Shown: piece after piece, positions 26,879 to 34,974 of the stretch
Layout of the letters: each line of letters opens with the position of its first letter
How positions within the stretch are numbered: the first letter of the stretch is position 1
Origin: Asticcacaulis endophyticus
Lineage (GTDB): Bacteria; Pseudomonadota; Alphaproteobacteria; Caulobacterales; Caulobacteraceae
Length of the DNA: 64,000 bases
Direction: 5' to 3'
NCBI RefSeq assembly: GCF_014652575.1
Contig: NZ_BMZB01000002.1
Location: 329,482-393,481, forward strand
Translations under genes and position numbers: made by a program
Notes under the pieces: model-generated
What the model saw: the letters and a program-made list of their open reading frames with translations, nothing else
Told to the model about the DNA's origin: nothing
Database searches by the model: none

Positions 26879-28390
26879 TTACACCGCGACCAGTTGCGGG
26901 GAGGGGCAAGCCTTGGCCAGATAGGTTTCGTGCGGGGGCATCATGTCGGCTAAACCCGCGCTGCCTTCGCGGATACGCTGCATCCGCCAAAGGAATTCAT
27001 CGTTCGGCATGACATCGGCTGCGGGGCTGTAGGATTTGGGCACCATACCCTGACCGGCCAGAACGGCGAACCAACTGGCGTCCTTAAACAGTTCGGTGGG
27101 CTCAACCAGCGGGGCGTTGTGCTCAGCAAAGGACTCCAGCCGGAATTTCAGACTGTCAGGGATATCCATATGCTTGCAGTAGGCCCAGAACGGCGTGTCT
27201 TCGCGTTCGGTGACCTTATAGTGCGCAATCAGGAAGTCTTTGACGTTATCATAGGCCGCCAACATATCGCGGTTAAAGCAGGTGCGCTGAATTTCCGTGA
27301 TCCGTTCCTTTGGGAAGTATTTCAGCAGTTTGGTGATCGCATCCTGCACCAGCCAGATCGAGGTTGATTCCAACGGTTCCAGGAACCCCGACGCCAAGCC
27401 CATGGCGATGACGTTCTTGTTCCACATCTGCTTGCGGTGGCCGGTGACAAAGCGGATGACGCGTGGCTCAGCCTGAGCCTGGCCATCCAGCCGTTGCAGG
27501 ATCAGGTCGCTGGCCTTGTCCTCGCTCATATAGGCATCGCAGAACACATAGCCGTTGCCGGTGCGGTGCTGGAGCGGAATGCGCCACTGCCAGCCGGCTT
27601 CTTGTGCGGTCGATGTCGTGTAAGGCGTCGCAGGCCCGACCTTATCGCACGGCACAGCGACGGCGCGGTTGCATGGCAGCCATTTTGACCAGTCCTCATA
27701 ACCGCTATTCAGCGTTTGCTCGATCAGCAACCCACGGAAACCAGAACAATCGATAAACAGGTCCCCGGTGATCGCCTGACCATTGGCGAGCGTCACCGAG
27801 GTGATATCGCCGCTTTCGGGGTGCTGCGTGACCTCTGTGATCTTGCCTTCCTGACGCACGACGCCGTTTTTCTCGCAGTAACCGCGCAGGAATTTGGCGT
27901 ACAATGAGGCGTCGAAATGGAAGGCATAGTTGACGTTGGGTGCCTGCGGGTTGATCTCAGCCATGCGGCCAAATCGGCCTTTGCGGGCAGCCAGGGTCTG
28001 CGGATTGAACAGGCCGAAATCGCCTGAGCCACCGGCCTTATGGTAGCGCATCCAGAAATGGTTGAAGTTCAAACCACCCATATCGACGCCGTAGACGCCG
28101 AATGGGTGAAAATAGGAACTGCCGGGTTTTGACCAGTTATCAAAGCGGATGCCGAGCTTAAACGTGCCATTGACCGCCTTCATGAAGTCGTTTTCATCGA
28201 TCCCCAGCAGGGTGTTAAATTCCTGAATGGTCGGGATGGTCGCTTCGCCGACGCCGACCGTGCCGATTTCGTCCGACTCGATCAGGGTGATCTGATAATT
28301 GCGCGTGCCCATGACGCGCGACAGGGCCGCCGCGGCCATCCATCCGGCGGTGCCGCCGCCGACGATTACCAGTTTACGAATTTGGCTCAT
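26879..28390 (-). CDS. Tryptophan-halogenase-like flavoprotein
   Basis: This is a 503-residue FAD-dependent protein of the tryptophan halogenase family. The dinucleotide loop GGGTAGWMAAAAL is at residues 10-22, and the family motif WxWxIP is present as WQWRIPLQHR. The active-site Lys region and GLASGFLEPLESTSIWLVQ are also conserved. It starts at MSQIRKLVIVGGG (28390). Proteins of this group next to TonB receptors in carbohydrate loci are widespread, and to my knowledge none has a confirmed halogenation substrate there. It is divergent from the LecA-like/S9 operon and shares its operator site 4. Confidence 0.88.
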   Translation of the reverse strand: MSQIRKLVIVGGGTAGWMAAAALSRVMGTRNYQITLIESDEIGTVGVGEATIPTIQEFNTLLGIDENDFMKAVNGTFKLGIRFDNWSKPGSSYFHPFGVYGVDMGGLNFNHFWMRYHKAGGSGDFGLFNPQTLAARKGRFGRMAEINPQAPNVNYAFHFDASLYAKFLRGYCEKNGVVRQEGKITEVTQHPESGDITSVTLANGQAITGDLFIDCSGFRGLLIEQTLNSGYEDWSKWLPCNRAVAVPCDKVGPATPYTTSTAQEAGWQWRIPLQHRTGNGYVFCDAYMSEDKASDLILQRLDGQAQAEPRVIRFVTGHRKQMWNKNVIAMGLASGFLEPLESTSIWLVQDAITKLLKYFPKERITEIQRTCFNRDMLAAYDNVKDFLIAHYKVTEREDTPFWAYCKHMDIPDSLKFRLESFAEHNAPLVEPTELFKDASWFAVLAGQGMVPKSYSPAADVMPNDEFLWRMQRIREGSAGLADMMPPHETYLAKACPSPQLVAV

Positions 28391-28463
28391 GAATATCACC
28401 CTTTTAGGTCGTATGTTTATGACCCTAGGTCTGTGGTGACAATTGTCAATAGCGCGGTATATC

Positions 28464-28502
28464 GTATAAAATATTTGACTGTTTAATGAAATTGCCCATT
28501 AT
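28464..28502 (+). promoter_or_regulatory. Operator site 4 and promoter (LecA-like/S9 operon, halogenase)
   Basis: GTATA-AAA-TATTT (28464-28476) overlaps TTGACT (28475-28480), and CATTAT follows after 16 bases (28497-28502) as a -10 candidate. The block from GTATATCG to TTGAC is nearly the same as that before the TonB receptor gene. The site also lies about 75 bases upstream of the divergent halogenase-like gene. Confidence 0.65.
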
Positions 28503-28534
28503 GTCTGACAATATTAATATCGAGGGGAACAGAT

Positions 28535-29083
28535 ATGTCGGTTAAGGTCGCAGCGGTCATTTTGGCCGCGTTTTCAGTCATGGCGGGCGCCACATTTGCA
28601 GAGCCAGTGACGGTCACGGTGCCGGGCACGTCCATGCCGTGGAGCCTGAAGGCCAATAAGAATATTCCGTTTGGCCGCAACGATGGCACCAAGCCGATTG
28701 AGGTTAAGGGCGGCGATATTGTGGCGGGTAAGGAAATCACGATCACCGCGACGGGCGGCACTTCGACCATTCCGGGTGGGCCGACCTTTGGGCCGGCGGG
28801 GCAGGAGTCGTTCATCGCCACCGATCAGGTCGGCGGATCGGGCTCGATCTTTCCGGCGCGGTTTATCGATCCGGCCATGTATCCTGTGCATCTTAATGAA
28901 CTGATCGGCGTGTTTGTCGACGATAAGGGCGCGTTGGTCGCCCGTCCGTTCGCGGTCGGCGAGGCGTTTCAGGTTATCGTGCCGCCGAATGCCAAAAAGC
29001 TTCAGTTCGGCCTGAACGACGATATCTTTGCCGATAATGCCGGGGAACTGACGGTTGTGGTCACAGCGGTCGCCGCGCAATAA
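28535..29083 (+). CDS. Secreted LecA-like (PA-IL type) beta-sandwich protein
   Basis: This is a 182-residue exported protein (signal VAAVILAAFSVMAGATFAEP). The rest resembles the PA-IL/LecA galactose-binding jelly-roll: PGTSMPWSLKANKNI, then GGDIVAGKEITITATG, LNELIGVFVDDKGAL and finally LQFGLNDDIFADNAGELTVV. The final ND....DN.G pattern corresponds to the calcium and sugar site in LecA. It probably binds galactose- or arabinose-containing glycans in the periplasm or at the surface. It ends 12 bases before the S9 peptidase gene in the same operon. Binding itself is inferred. Confidence 0.65.
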   Translation: MSVKVAAVILAAFSVMAGATFAEPVTVTVPGTSMPWSLKANKNIPFGRNDGTKPIEVKGGDIVAGKEITITATGGTSTIPGGPTFGPAGQESFIATDQVGGSGSIFPARFIDPAMYPVHLNELIGVFVDDKGALVARPFAVGEAFQVIVPPNAKKLQFGLNDDIFADNAGELTVVVTAVAAQ

Positions 29084-29095
29084 TTTTTCTTTTCA

Positions 29096-31384
29096 ATGAG
29101 TATGTTCGTGAAATTCAAATCCTCCCTTCTGGCCTCATCGGTCATGGCCGCCTGTCTTGCTGTGGTTCCGCTGGCTTATGCGCAAGCCCCTACGCCCGCC
29201 ACGCAACGCACAGAGCGGTTCAAGGCGGCCGATGCCTATATGTACGCCAACCTATCGGCTCTGGTGACCGACCTGAATCTGCAGGCGTCGTTTACGGGCG
29301 GCGGCAGCGGCGTGATCTATCGCAAGGGGCCTAAAGGGCAGGGGCGGATCATGCTGGCCGATCCGGCCAAGACCACACAGACCGAGCTGACGACCGAGGC
29401 GATGCTGACACCTAAACTCAAAGCCGCAGGCGTCAAGGCAGACGGTAATATTGATGTCCGTCCGGTGGATTATGATGCGGATAAAAACGTGCTCAAACTG
29501 TCAGCGGGCGGGCGCGAATGGAGCTATGAGCTTGCCACCGACAAACTGACGGCCAATGACCCGTTTGTGGCGCCGGACGGGATGGTATCGCCCGACGGCA
29601 AGTATAAGGTCATTGCTCGCGACTATAATCTGTACCTGATTGAAGTCGCTACCAATCGAGAGACGCCGTTGACGTTCGATGGCGGTTATGATCAGCGCTA
29701 CGGTCAGAACTATCCGCAGTTTGGCGATATGGCCGATGCCAATTCCGAAACCCCGAAGATGCGCCTGAGTGTGCAGTGGTCAGAAGATTCGCAAAAGATC
29801 CTGACCTACCGCCTGGACCGCAACGGCGCCTATATCTGGACCGGCGTACAACAGTCGCCACAGGGCAGCCATTTCCCGCGTGCGTTCACTTACGTCTACC
29901 CGAGCGCCGGTGCGCCTAATTTGCCGCTGGTCAAGCCGGTCCTGATCGACCTTAAGGGCAAGGCGACCTATCTGGACGTACCGCCGACGGAGCTGCTGTG
30001 GCCCGGCGATCCGGCATCCTATTGGTCGGGCGATAAGGTCATCTATGAGTGGTCAAAGCGCGGCTACGGTGAAATCGTGTTGTTTGAAGTCGATCCGGCG
30101 ACGGCCAAAGGCGTGGTGCGCGTGCGTGAGGCGCTGAAACCGATCGTGACCGTGACCTCCAGCGGTATCCGCCATGCGCCGGAATGGGGCGGCAACTTCG
30201 TCATTTCGGAGCGTAGCGGGTGGGCACAGCTTTATTTCATTAAGACCGGCGAAAATCCTGATGGGGGCAAGGCCCTGACGAGCGGCGAATGGGAAGTCAC
30301 GGGCATTGAACGCATCGACAAGGATGATGTGATCATCGCCGGTATTGGCCGCGAAAAAGGTGTCAACCCGTATGCTGCGTCGCTGTACCGTGTCACCAAA
30401 GGTGGCAAGATCACCCAGCTGACACCGGAACCGCTTGATCACAACACGACGATTTCGCCGGATGGCAAATGGATCATCGATCGCATGTCATCGCCCACTA
30501 ACCCCACGCGCACCGTGCTGCGGGACGCGAGGGATGGCCGGATAGTGTCTGAGCTTGGGGTGGGCGATATCTCGGCTTTGCTGGCGACCGGCTTTACTCC
30601 GCCGGAGCCGTTTGAGACCCTGGCCGATGACGGTAAGACCAAGCTGTACGGCATGATCCACCGCCCGAAGAACTTCGATCCGTCAAAGACTTATCCAATC
30701 ATTGAGAACGTCTATACCGGCCCTACGACCCACCGCTTTACCGAAGATTACGGTGGCAATATCGTCAATGGTCTGAACGCGATGGCGCAACTGGGGGCGA
30801 TTGTCGTCACCATTGACGGGCGCGGCACCTCCCAGCGCGGTAAGGCGTTCCGGTCGTCGGCCTATCAGAACTTAGGCGAAGTTGGGCTTGACGACCACAT
30901 CTGGGTGCTTAAGGCGATGAAGGCGAAATATTCGTATTTCGACCTCAGTCGCGTGGGTGTTTATGGCGGTTCGGCCGGTGGCTATGATACGGCGCGCTTT
31001 GTGCTGCGCCGGCCCGATTTCTATAAGGTCGGGGTGGCCTCATCCGGCAACCACGATCAACGCATCGATAAGGCCTGGTGGCCGGAAGTGTCGATGGGCA
31101 TTGCCGATGACGCGACCTGGGAAGCCAATTCCAATATTCCAGTCGCCAAAAACCTTAAGGGTAAGCTGATGCTGATCCACGGCGACATTGACGACAATGT
31201 GCCGATTGCGGCGACCATGAAGCTGTCCAAGGCCCTGATCGATGCCGGTAAGGATCACGAACTGGTCATCCTGCCCAACACCAAGCACAATGTCAGCCAG
31301 CCCTATTACTTCCAGAAAATGTTCGGGTTTTTCTACGATAACCTGATCGAACCCAGAGCCGACGACCCCATCGTTCAGAAATAA
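29096..31384 (+). CDS. Secreted S9 dipeptidyl peptidase (DPP IV-like)
   Basis: This is a 762-residue serine peptidase of family S9 with signal peptide (ASSVMAACLAVVPLAYAQ). A beta-propeller region spans about residues 120-500, and the alpha/beta-hydrolase domain follows. The catalytic triad is Ser626 in GVYGGSAGGYDT, Asp699 in HGDIDDNVP and His731 in PNTKHNVS. The family typically removes X-Pro dipeptides, which suits a Pro/Hyp-rich backbone such as extensin or AGP protein. It is cotranscribed with the LecA-like protein from the operator-controlled promoter at 28464-28502. Acceptance of hydroxyproline at P1 is not readable from sequence. Confidence 0.88.
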   Translation: MSMFVKFKSSLLASSVMAACLAVVPLAYAQAPTPATQRTERFKAADAYMYANLSALVTDLNLQASFTGGGSGVIYRKGPKGQGRIMLADPAKTTQTELTTEAMLTPKLKAAGVKADGNIDVRPVDYDADKNVLKLSAGGREWSYELATDKLTANDPFVAPDGMVSPDGKYKVIARDYNLYLIEVATNRETPLTFDGGYDQRYGQNYPQFGDMADANSETPKMRLSVQWSEDSQKILTYRLDRNGAYIWTGVQQSPQGSHFPRAFTYVYPSAGAPNLPLVKPVLIDLKGKATYLDVPPTELLWPGDPASYWSGDKVIYEWSKRGYGEIVLFEVDPATAKGVVRVREALKPIVTVTSSGIRHAPEWGGNFVISERSGWAQLYFIKTGENPDGGKALTSGEWEVTGIERIDKDDVIIAGIGREKGVNPYAASLYRVTKGGKITQLTPEPLDHNTTISPDGKWIIDRMSSPTNPTRTVLRDARDGRIVSELGVGDISALLATGFTPPEPFETLADDGKTKLYGMIHRPKNFDPSKTYPIIENVYTGPTTHRFTEDYGGNIVNGLNAMAQLGAIVVTIDGRGTSQRGKAFRSSAYQNLGEVGLDDHIWVLKAMKAKYSYFDLSRVGVYGGSAGGYDTARFVLRRPDFYKVGVASSGNHDQRIDKAWWPEVSMGIADDATWEANSNIPVAKNLKGKLMLIHGDIDDNVPIAATMKLSKALIDAGKDHELVILPNTKHNVSQPYYFQKMFGFFYDNLIEPRADDPIVQK

Positions 31385-31386
31385 CC

Positions 31387-31420
31387 AAAACCCCTCCCGA
31401 AGCCTTCGGGAGGGGTTTTT
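31387..31420. terminator. Bidirectional terminator
   Basis: CCCCTCCCGAA (31391-31401) pairs with TTCGGGAGGGG (31405-31415), with AAAA before and TTTTT after it. It separates the S9 peptidase gene from the convergent SDR gene and can work on both strands. Confidence 0.9.
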
Positions 31421-31461
31421 AGTTTATCGGTTGGACTTGCAGGCATAACGGCTGTTGTACT

Positions 31462-32457
31462 TTATGCCATTTCGTCGAGACCTTCCCGCCAACTCACGCG
31501 AGGACGGTATCCGAGAATTCTCTGGGCTTTGTCAGTGTTCACTGTGAAAGGTTTTCCGATCATTTGCAGCAATTGGCGTGTGATAGGTGGCTCGCCTTTG
31601 AGACCGAACAGTCGCCAGACGAAGGCCATGACTCCCGCAAGCCTCCATGCCATCGCAAATGAAACCGATTTGTCATCTGCCTTTACGCCGCGTGTGGCGA
31701 GTAAGTCGGTCATGACCCCTTTCAGCGTGCCGTCCTTCGCATCGGCCACGAAGTATGCTTCGCCACCTTGACCGCCATCCGCAGCCAATAGCAAAGCGTC
31801 AACAAGGTTATCGACGTGACAGGTTGATATGGCCTGTGAGCCGCCCCCGACCCACTGCCACTGACCTTTACGGACCGTCTCGACCAAGTGGTCCAGCATA
31901 GGCATACCTTTGCCCCAGATCATCGGTGGACGGATAGCTATGGCCTCGAAACCGGGCCGACAGTTGTTTGACGCGAGCAGGATTTTCTCTGCCTCAGCTT
32001 TTGACGAACTGTAGGGGGCGAAGCCACGCTGATGGGTGGGGGCCGTTTCATCGACTCTTATAAACGACTTTGGGTCTCCCATGACGACGGCGGCGGCGCT
32101 GACGTAGACGACCTTGCGAACCGAAGGTGAAGCGGCGGCGGCGTTGACCAGAATACGCATGCCTTCGACATTTACAGCATTGAAGTCCTTGCGATTACCC
32201 CAAAGCTTGAACATCGCGGCAACATGAAACACGACAACACTTCCGCCTATATTGTTTCGTAATGCCTCCTGGTTGCTCATGTCGCCTTGAACCGGGGTCG
32301 CGCCAAGCGCACGCACCTCAGTCATGGCCTTTGGACTTCGTGCCAAAGCGCGGACATCCCAGCCCATGGCCACCAGGCGCTGGATAAGTTTGCCACCGAC
32401 GAAGCCCGATCCTCCGGTTACGAAAGCGGTTCGTTTGCTTGTGTAGTTGTCTGACAT
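31462..32457 (-). CDS. NAD(P)-dependent epimerase/dehydratase-like SDR
   Basis: This is a 331-residue extended short-chain dehydrogenase. The Rossmann loop TGGSGFVGGKLIQRL is at residues 14-28 and the catalytic Tyr-x3-Lys appears in PYSSSKAEAEK. The middle AAFHVAAMFKLW-like region and IRPPMIWGKGMP resemble the 3-beta-hydroxysteroid dehydrogenase/isomerase branch. The substrate is unknown. It is divergent from a TetR-family gene with a perfect operator between them and is probably controlled by that regulator. No GTATA-type operator is seen, so it may be unrelated to the island. Confidence 0.85.
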   Translation of the reverse strand: MSDNYTSKRTAFVTGGSGFVGGKLIQRLVAMGWDVRALARSPKAMTEVRALGATPVQGDMSNQEALRNNIGGSVVVFHVAAMFKLWGNRKDFNAVNVEGMRILVNAAAASPSVRKVVYVSAAAVVMGDPKSFIRVDETAPTHQRGFAPYSSSKAEAEKILLASNNCRPGFEAIAIRPPMIWGKGMPMLDHLVETVRKGQWQWVGGGSQAISTCHVDNLVDALLLAADGGQGGEAYFVADAKDGTLKGVMTDLLATRGVKADDKSVSFAMAWRLAGVMAFVWRLFGLKGEPPITRQLLQMIGKPFTVNTDKAQRILGYRPRVSWREGLDEMA

Positions 32458-32510
32458 TTTGAGCGCTCCTGTGCTGGGCAGGAGGGATACACCAAGTAAA
32501 AAGAGAATTC

Positions 32511-32538
32511 AACGAACAAAATATGAATTTTGTTCGTT
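32511..32538. promoter_or_regulatory. TetR-type operator between SDR and TetR genes
   Basis: A perfect 12-bp inverted repeat, AACGAACAAAAT (32511-32522) and ATTTTGTTCGTT (32527-32538), with four central bases, lies in the divergent promoter region. Its placement suggests that the TetR protein represses both itself and the SDR gene. It also argues against translation starting at the ATG at 32523. Confidence 0.85.
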
Positions 32539-32573
32539 GTGGCAAAGCGAGCCTTCCTGAGTTATGTAGGGGT

Positions 32574-33209
32574 ATGAGCGATGATAAAAAAAAACCCGCC
32601 GATGACGGCTTAAACACAACGAAGATTCTTGATACGGCGCGTGCACAGATCAGGCGGCACGGTCAGGCCAAGACAAACATAGTTGATATTGCGAAGGCCC
32701 TCGGCACATCGCACACCACTATTTATCGTCATTTTCGTTCCAAAACGGATGTCTTTGATGCCATCGTGGTGGACGCCATGAAGGACGAGGAAGCGCTTGC
32801 CAAAGCATTCGTCGCGTCATCGGCCCCGGCGTCAGAGCGGCTGCTGGGGATGGTACTGGCTCTGCACCGCCGCAAACGCGAACGCCTCGAAGGTGATCCC
32901 GAAGTTTATGAACTATACCGGCGTGTATTGGAGGCGCGGCCCGAATTGGTGAAAAACTATACGGCCGCCATGACGCGATTGCTTGCCGCCATCATCGAAG
33001 ACGGAGTGAAGAGACGCGAATTTGTAGTTGATGACGTTGATCTCGCCGCGGGCATTGTGCGGGATGCGGTCACGGTTTACGTCCATCCCGCGCATGTCGA
33101 GTTGGCATTCAAGGCTGGGCTCGACCTTGAACCTTCTGTACGACGGATGATCGAAACTCTCGCTATCGCCATGAGGCGCGGCTTGTCATTGGGCAATATC
33201 CCAGACTAA
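32574..33209 (+). CDS. TetR family regulator
   Basis: This is a 211-residue TetR-type repressor. The N-terminal helix-turn-helix is TNIVDIAKALGTSHTTIYRHFRSK (positions about 32676-32747), with the recognition helix around SHTTIYRHF. The C-terminal ligand domain is helical and contains a segment YELYRRVLEARPELV, similar to YbjK/AefR-like members. The start at 32574 follows AGGGGT and lies beyond the palindromic operator. The ligand is unknown; the likely target is the divergent SDR gene. Confidence 0.88.
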   Translation: MSDDKKKPADDGLNTTKILDTARAQIRRHGQAKTNIVDIAKALGTSHTTIYRHFRSKTDVFDAIVVDAMKDEEALAKAFVASSAPASERLLGMVLALHRRKRERLEGDPEVYELYRRVLEARPELVKNYTAAMTRLLAAIIEDGVKRREFVVDDVDLAAGIVRDAVTVYVHPAHVELAFKAGLDLEPSVRRMIETLAIAMRRGLSLGNIPD

Positions 33210-33233
33210 CGCTTGAGCCGCATGCGGCCGTCA

Positions 33234-34862
33234 TTATCCCCCCGGATGGAGGCCGGGGGCTTCCTGACCGGTGCGGGCGACATATTCGCTGTAGCCGCCG
33301 CCGTACTGGTGGATGCCGTCGGGCGTCAGTTCCAGCACGCGGTTCGACAGCGCCCCCAGAAAATGGCGGTCGTGGGACACGAACAACATGGTGCCTTCGA
33401 AATCAGCCAATGCCGCCACCAGCATTTCCTTGGTGGCCATATCGAGGTGGTTGGTCGGCTCATCCAGCACCAGCAGATTGGGCGGATCGAACAGCATCTT
33501 GGCCATGACCAGTCGCGCCTTTTCACCGCCCGACAGCACACGGCACGGTTTTTCGACATCGTCGCCGGAAAAACCGAAACATCCCGCCAGCGTGCGTAAA
33601 GCGCCCTGACCCGCCTGCGGGAACGAGCCTTCGAGTGACTCGAAGATCGTCTCTTCGCCGTCCAGAAGGTCCATAGAATGCTGGGCGAAATAACCCATCC
33701 TGACGCTGGCGCCGATGGTCACGCTGCCCTCATCCGGCGTCGTATCGCCGGCCACCAGTTTCAGCAAAGTCGATTTGCCGGCACCGTTAGCCCCCAGCAC
33801 GGCCCAGCGTTCCTTGCGCCGGACTTTGAAATCCAGCCCGGCATAGATCGACTGACTGCCATAGCGCTTATGGACATCGCGCAGGTTCAGGACATCGTCA
33901 CCTGAGCGCGGAGGGCTGCGGAAATCAAACTGGACGGTCTGCCGACGACGGGGGGCTTCGACCCGTTCGATTTTGTCCAGTTTCTTAACCCGGCTTTGGA
34001 CCTGCGCGGCGTGGGAGGCGCGCGCCTTGAACCGCTCGATGAACTTGATTTCCTTGGCGAGCATGGCCTGCTGGCGTTCATACTGGGCCTGCCGTTGGGC
34101 TTCGGTGAGGGCACGTTGCTGGTCATAAAAATCGAGATCGCCCGAATAGGTGATGAGCGAGCCGCCGTCGATTTCCACCACCTTATTGATGATGCGGTTC
34201 ATGAAGGCGCGGTCGTGCGAGGTCATCAGTAGCGCGCCGTCGTAGTTTTTAAGGAAGGCCTCCAGCCAGATCAGGCTTTCGAGATCAAGGTGGTTGGACG
34301 GTTCGTCCAGCAACATCCCATCAGGCCGCATCAACAGAATACGCGCCAGGGCCACCCGCATCTTCCAGCCACCGGACAGAAGTCCGACATCGCCGTCCAT
34401 GCGTTCCTGACTGAAACTCAGGCCCGCCAGAACTTCACGCGCGCGGGCCTCAACAGAGTAACCGTCCAGTTCTTCAAAGCGGGCCTGTACCTCGCCGTAG
34501 CGCTCGATGATGGCGTCGAACGCGTCAGCCTGATCTGGGTCGGCCATGGCGGCCTCTAGCTGCGCCATTTCGGTGGCCAGCGCGCTCACCGGGCCGACAC
34601 CGTCCATGACCGCAGCCACCGCGCTCTGGCCCGACATTTCGCCCACGTCCTGACTGAAATAGCCGATCTTCATGCCAGTATCGATGGCGACCTGACCGTC
34701 ATCGGGCTGTTCCTGATCGGTAATCATGCGGAACAGGGTCGATTTGCCCGCACCGTTCGGCCCGACCAGCCCGACCTTTTCGCCCTTCTGGAGGCCCATC
34801 GACGCATCGATGAACAGGATCTGGTGGCCGTTTTGCTTACTGATATTATCGAGGCGGATCAT
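33234..34862 (-). CDS. ABC-F family ATPase
   Basis: This is a 542-residue soluble protein with two ABC nucleotide-binding domains and no membrane segments, the ABC-F type that acts on ribosomes. The first domain has Walker A GPNGAGKST and signature LSGGWKMRVALARIL with DEPSNHLDLES. The second has GANGAGKST, LSGGEKARLVMAKML and DEPTNHLDMAT. The interdomain linker is rich in Arg/Lys and helix-forming (QALTEAQRQAQYERQQAMLAK begins it). The exact subfamily is not resolved. It separates the SDR/TetR pair from the GH27 gene and probably belongs to the ordinary chromosome. Confidence 0.93.
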   Translation of the reverse strand: MIRLDNISKQNGHQILFIDASMGLQKGEKVGLVGPNGAGKSTLFRMITDQEQPDDGQVAIDTGMKIGYFSQDVGEMSGQSAVAAVMDGVGPVSALATEMAQLEAAMADPDQADAFDAIIERYGEVQARFEELDGYSVEARAREVLAGLSFSQERMDGDVGLLSGGWKMRVALARILLMRPDGMLLDEPSNHLDLESLIWLEAFLKNYDGALLMTSHDRAFMNRIINKVVEIDGGSLITYSGDLDFYDQQRALTEAQRQAQYERQQAMLAKEIKFIERFKARASHAAQVQSRVKKLDKIERVEAPRRRQTVQFDFRSPPRSGDDVLNLRDVHKRYGSQSIYAGLDFKVRRKERWAVLGANGAGKSTLLKLVAGDTTPDEGSVTIGASVRMGYFAQHSMDLLDGEETIFESLEGSFPQAGQGALRTLAGCFGFSGDDVEKPCRVLSGGEKARLVMAKMLFDPPNLLVLDEPTNHLDMATKEMLVAALADFEGTMLFVSHDRHFLGALSNRVLELTPDGIHQYGGGYSEYVARTGQEAPGLHPGG

Positions 34863-34974
34863 GCGGACTAACTATGTAATTGGGCGTTGAGACGCCTCTA
34901 CAATGGCGCGCAGGTTTAGGAAAGGGTAAGTTTGACCTCACCCTTCCTGACTGAGCCGAAAGACGATCGTCAGA

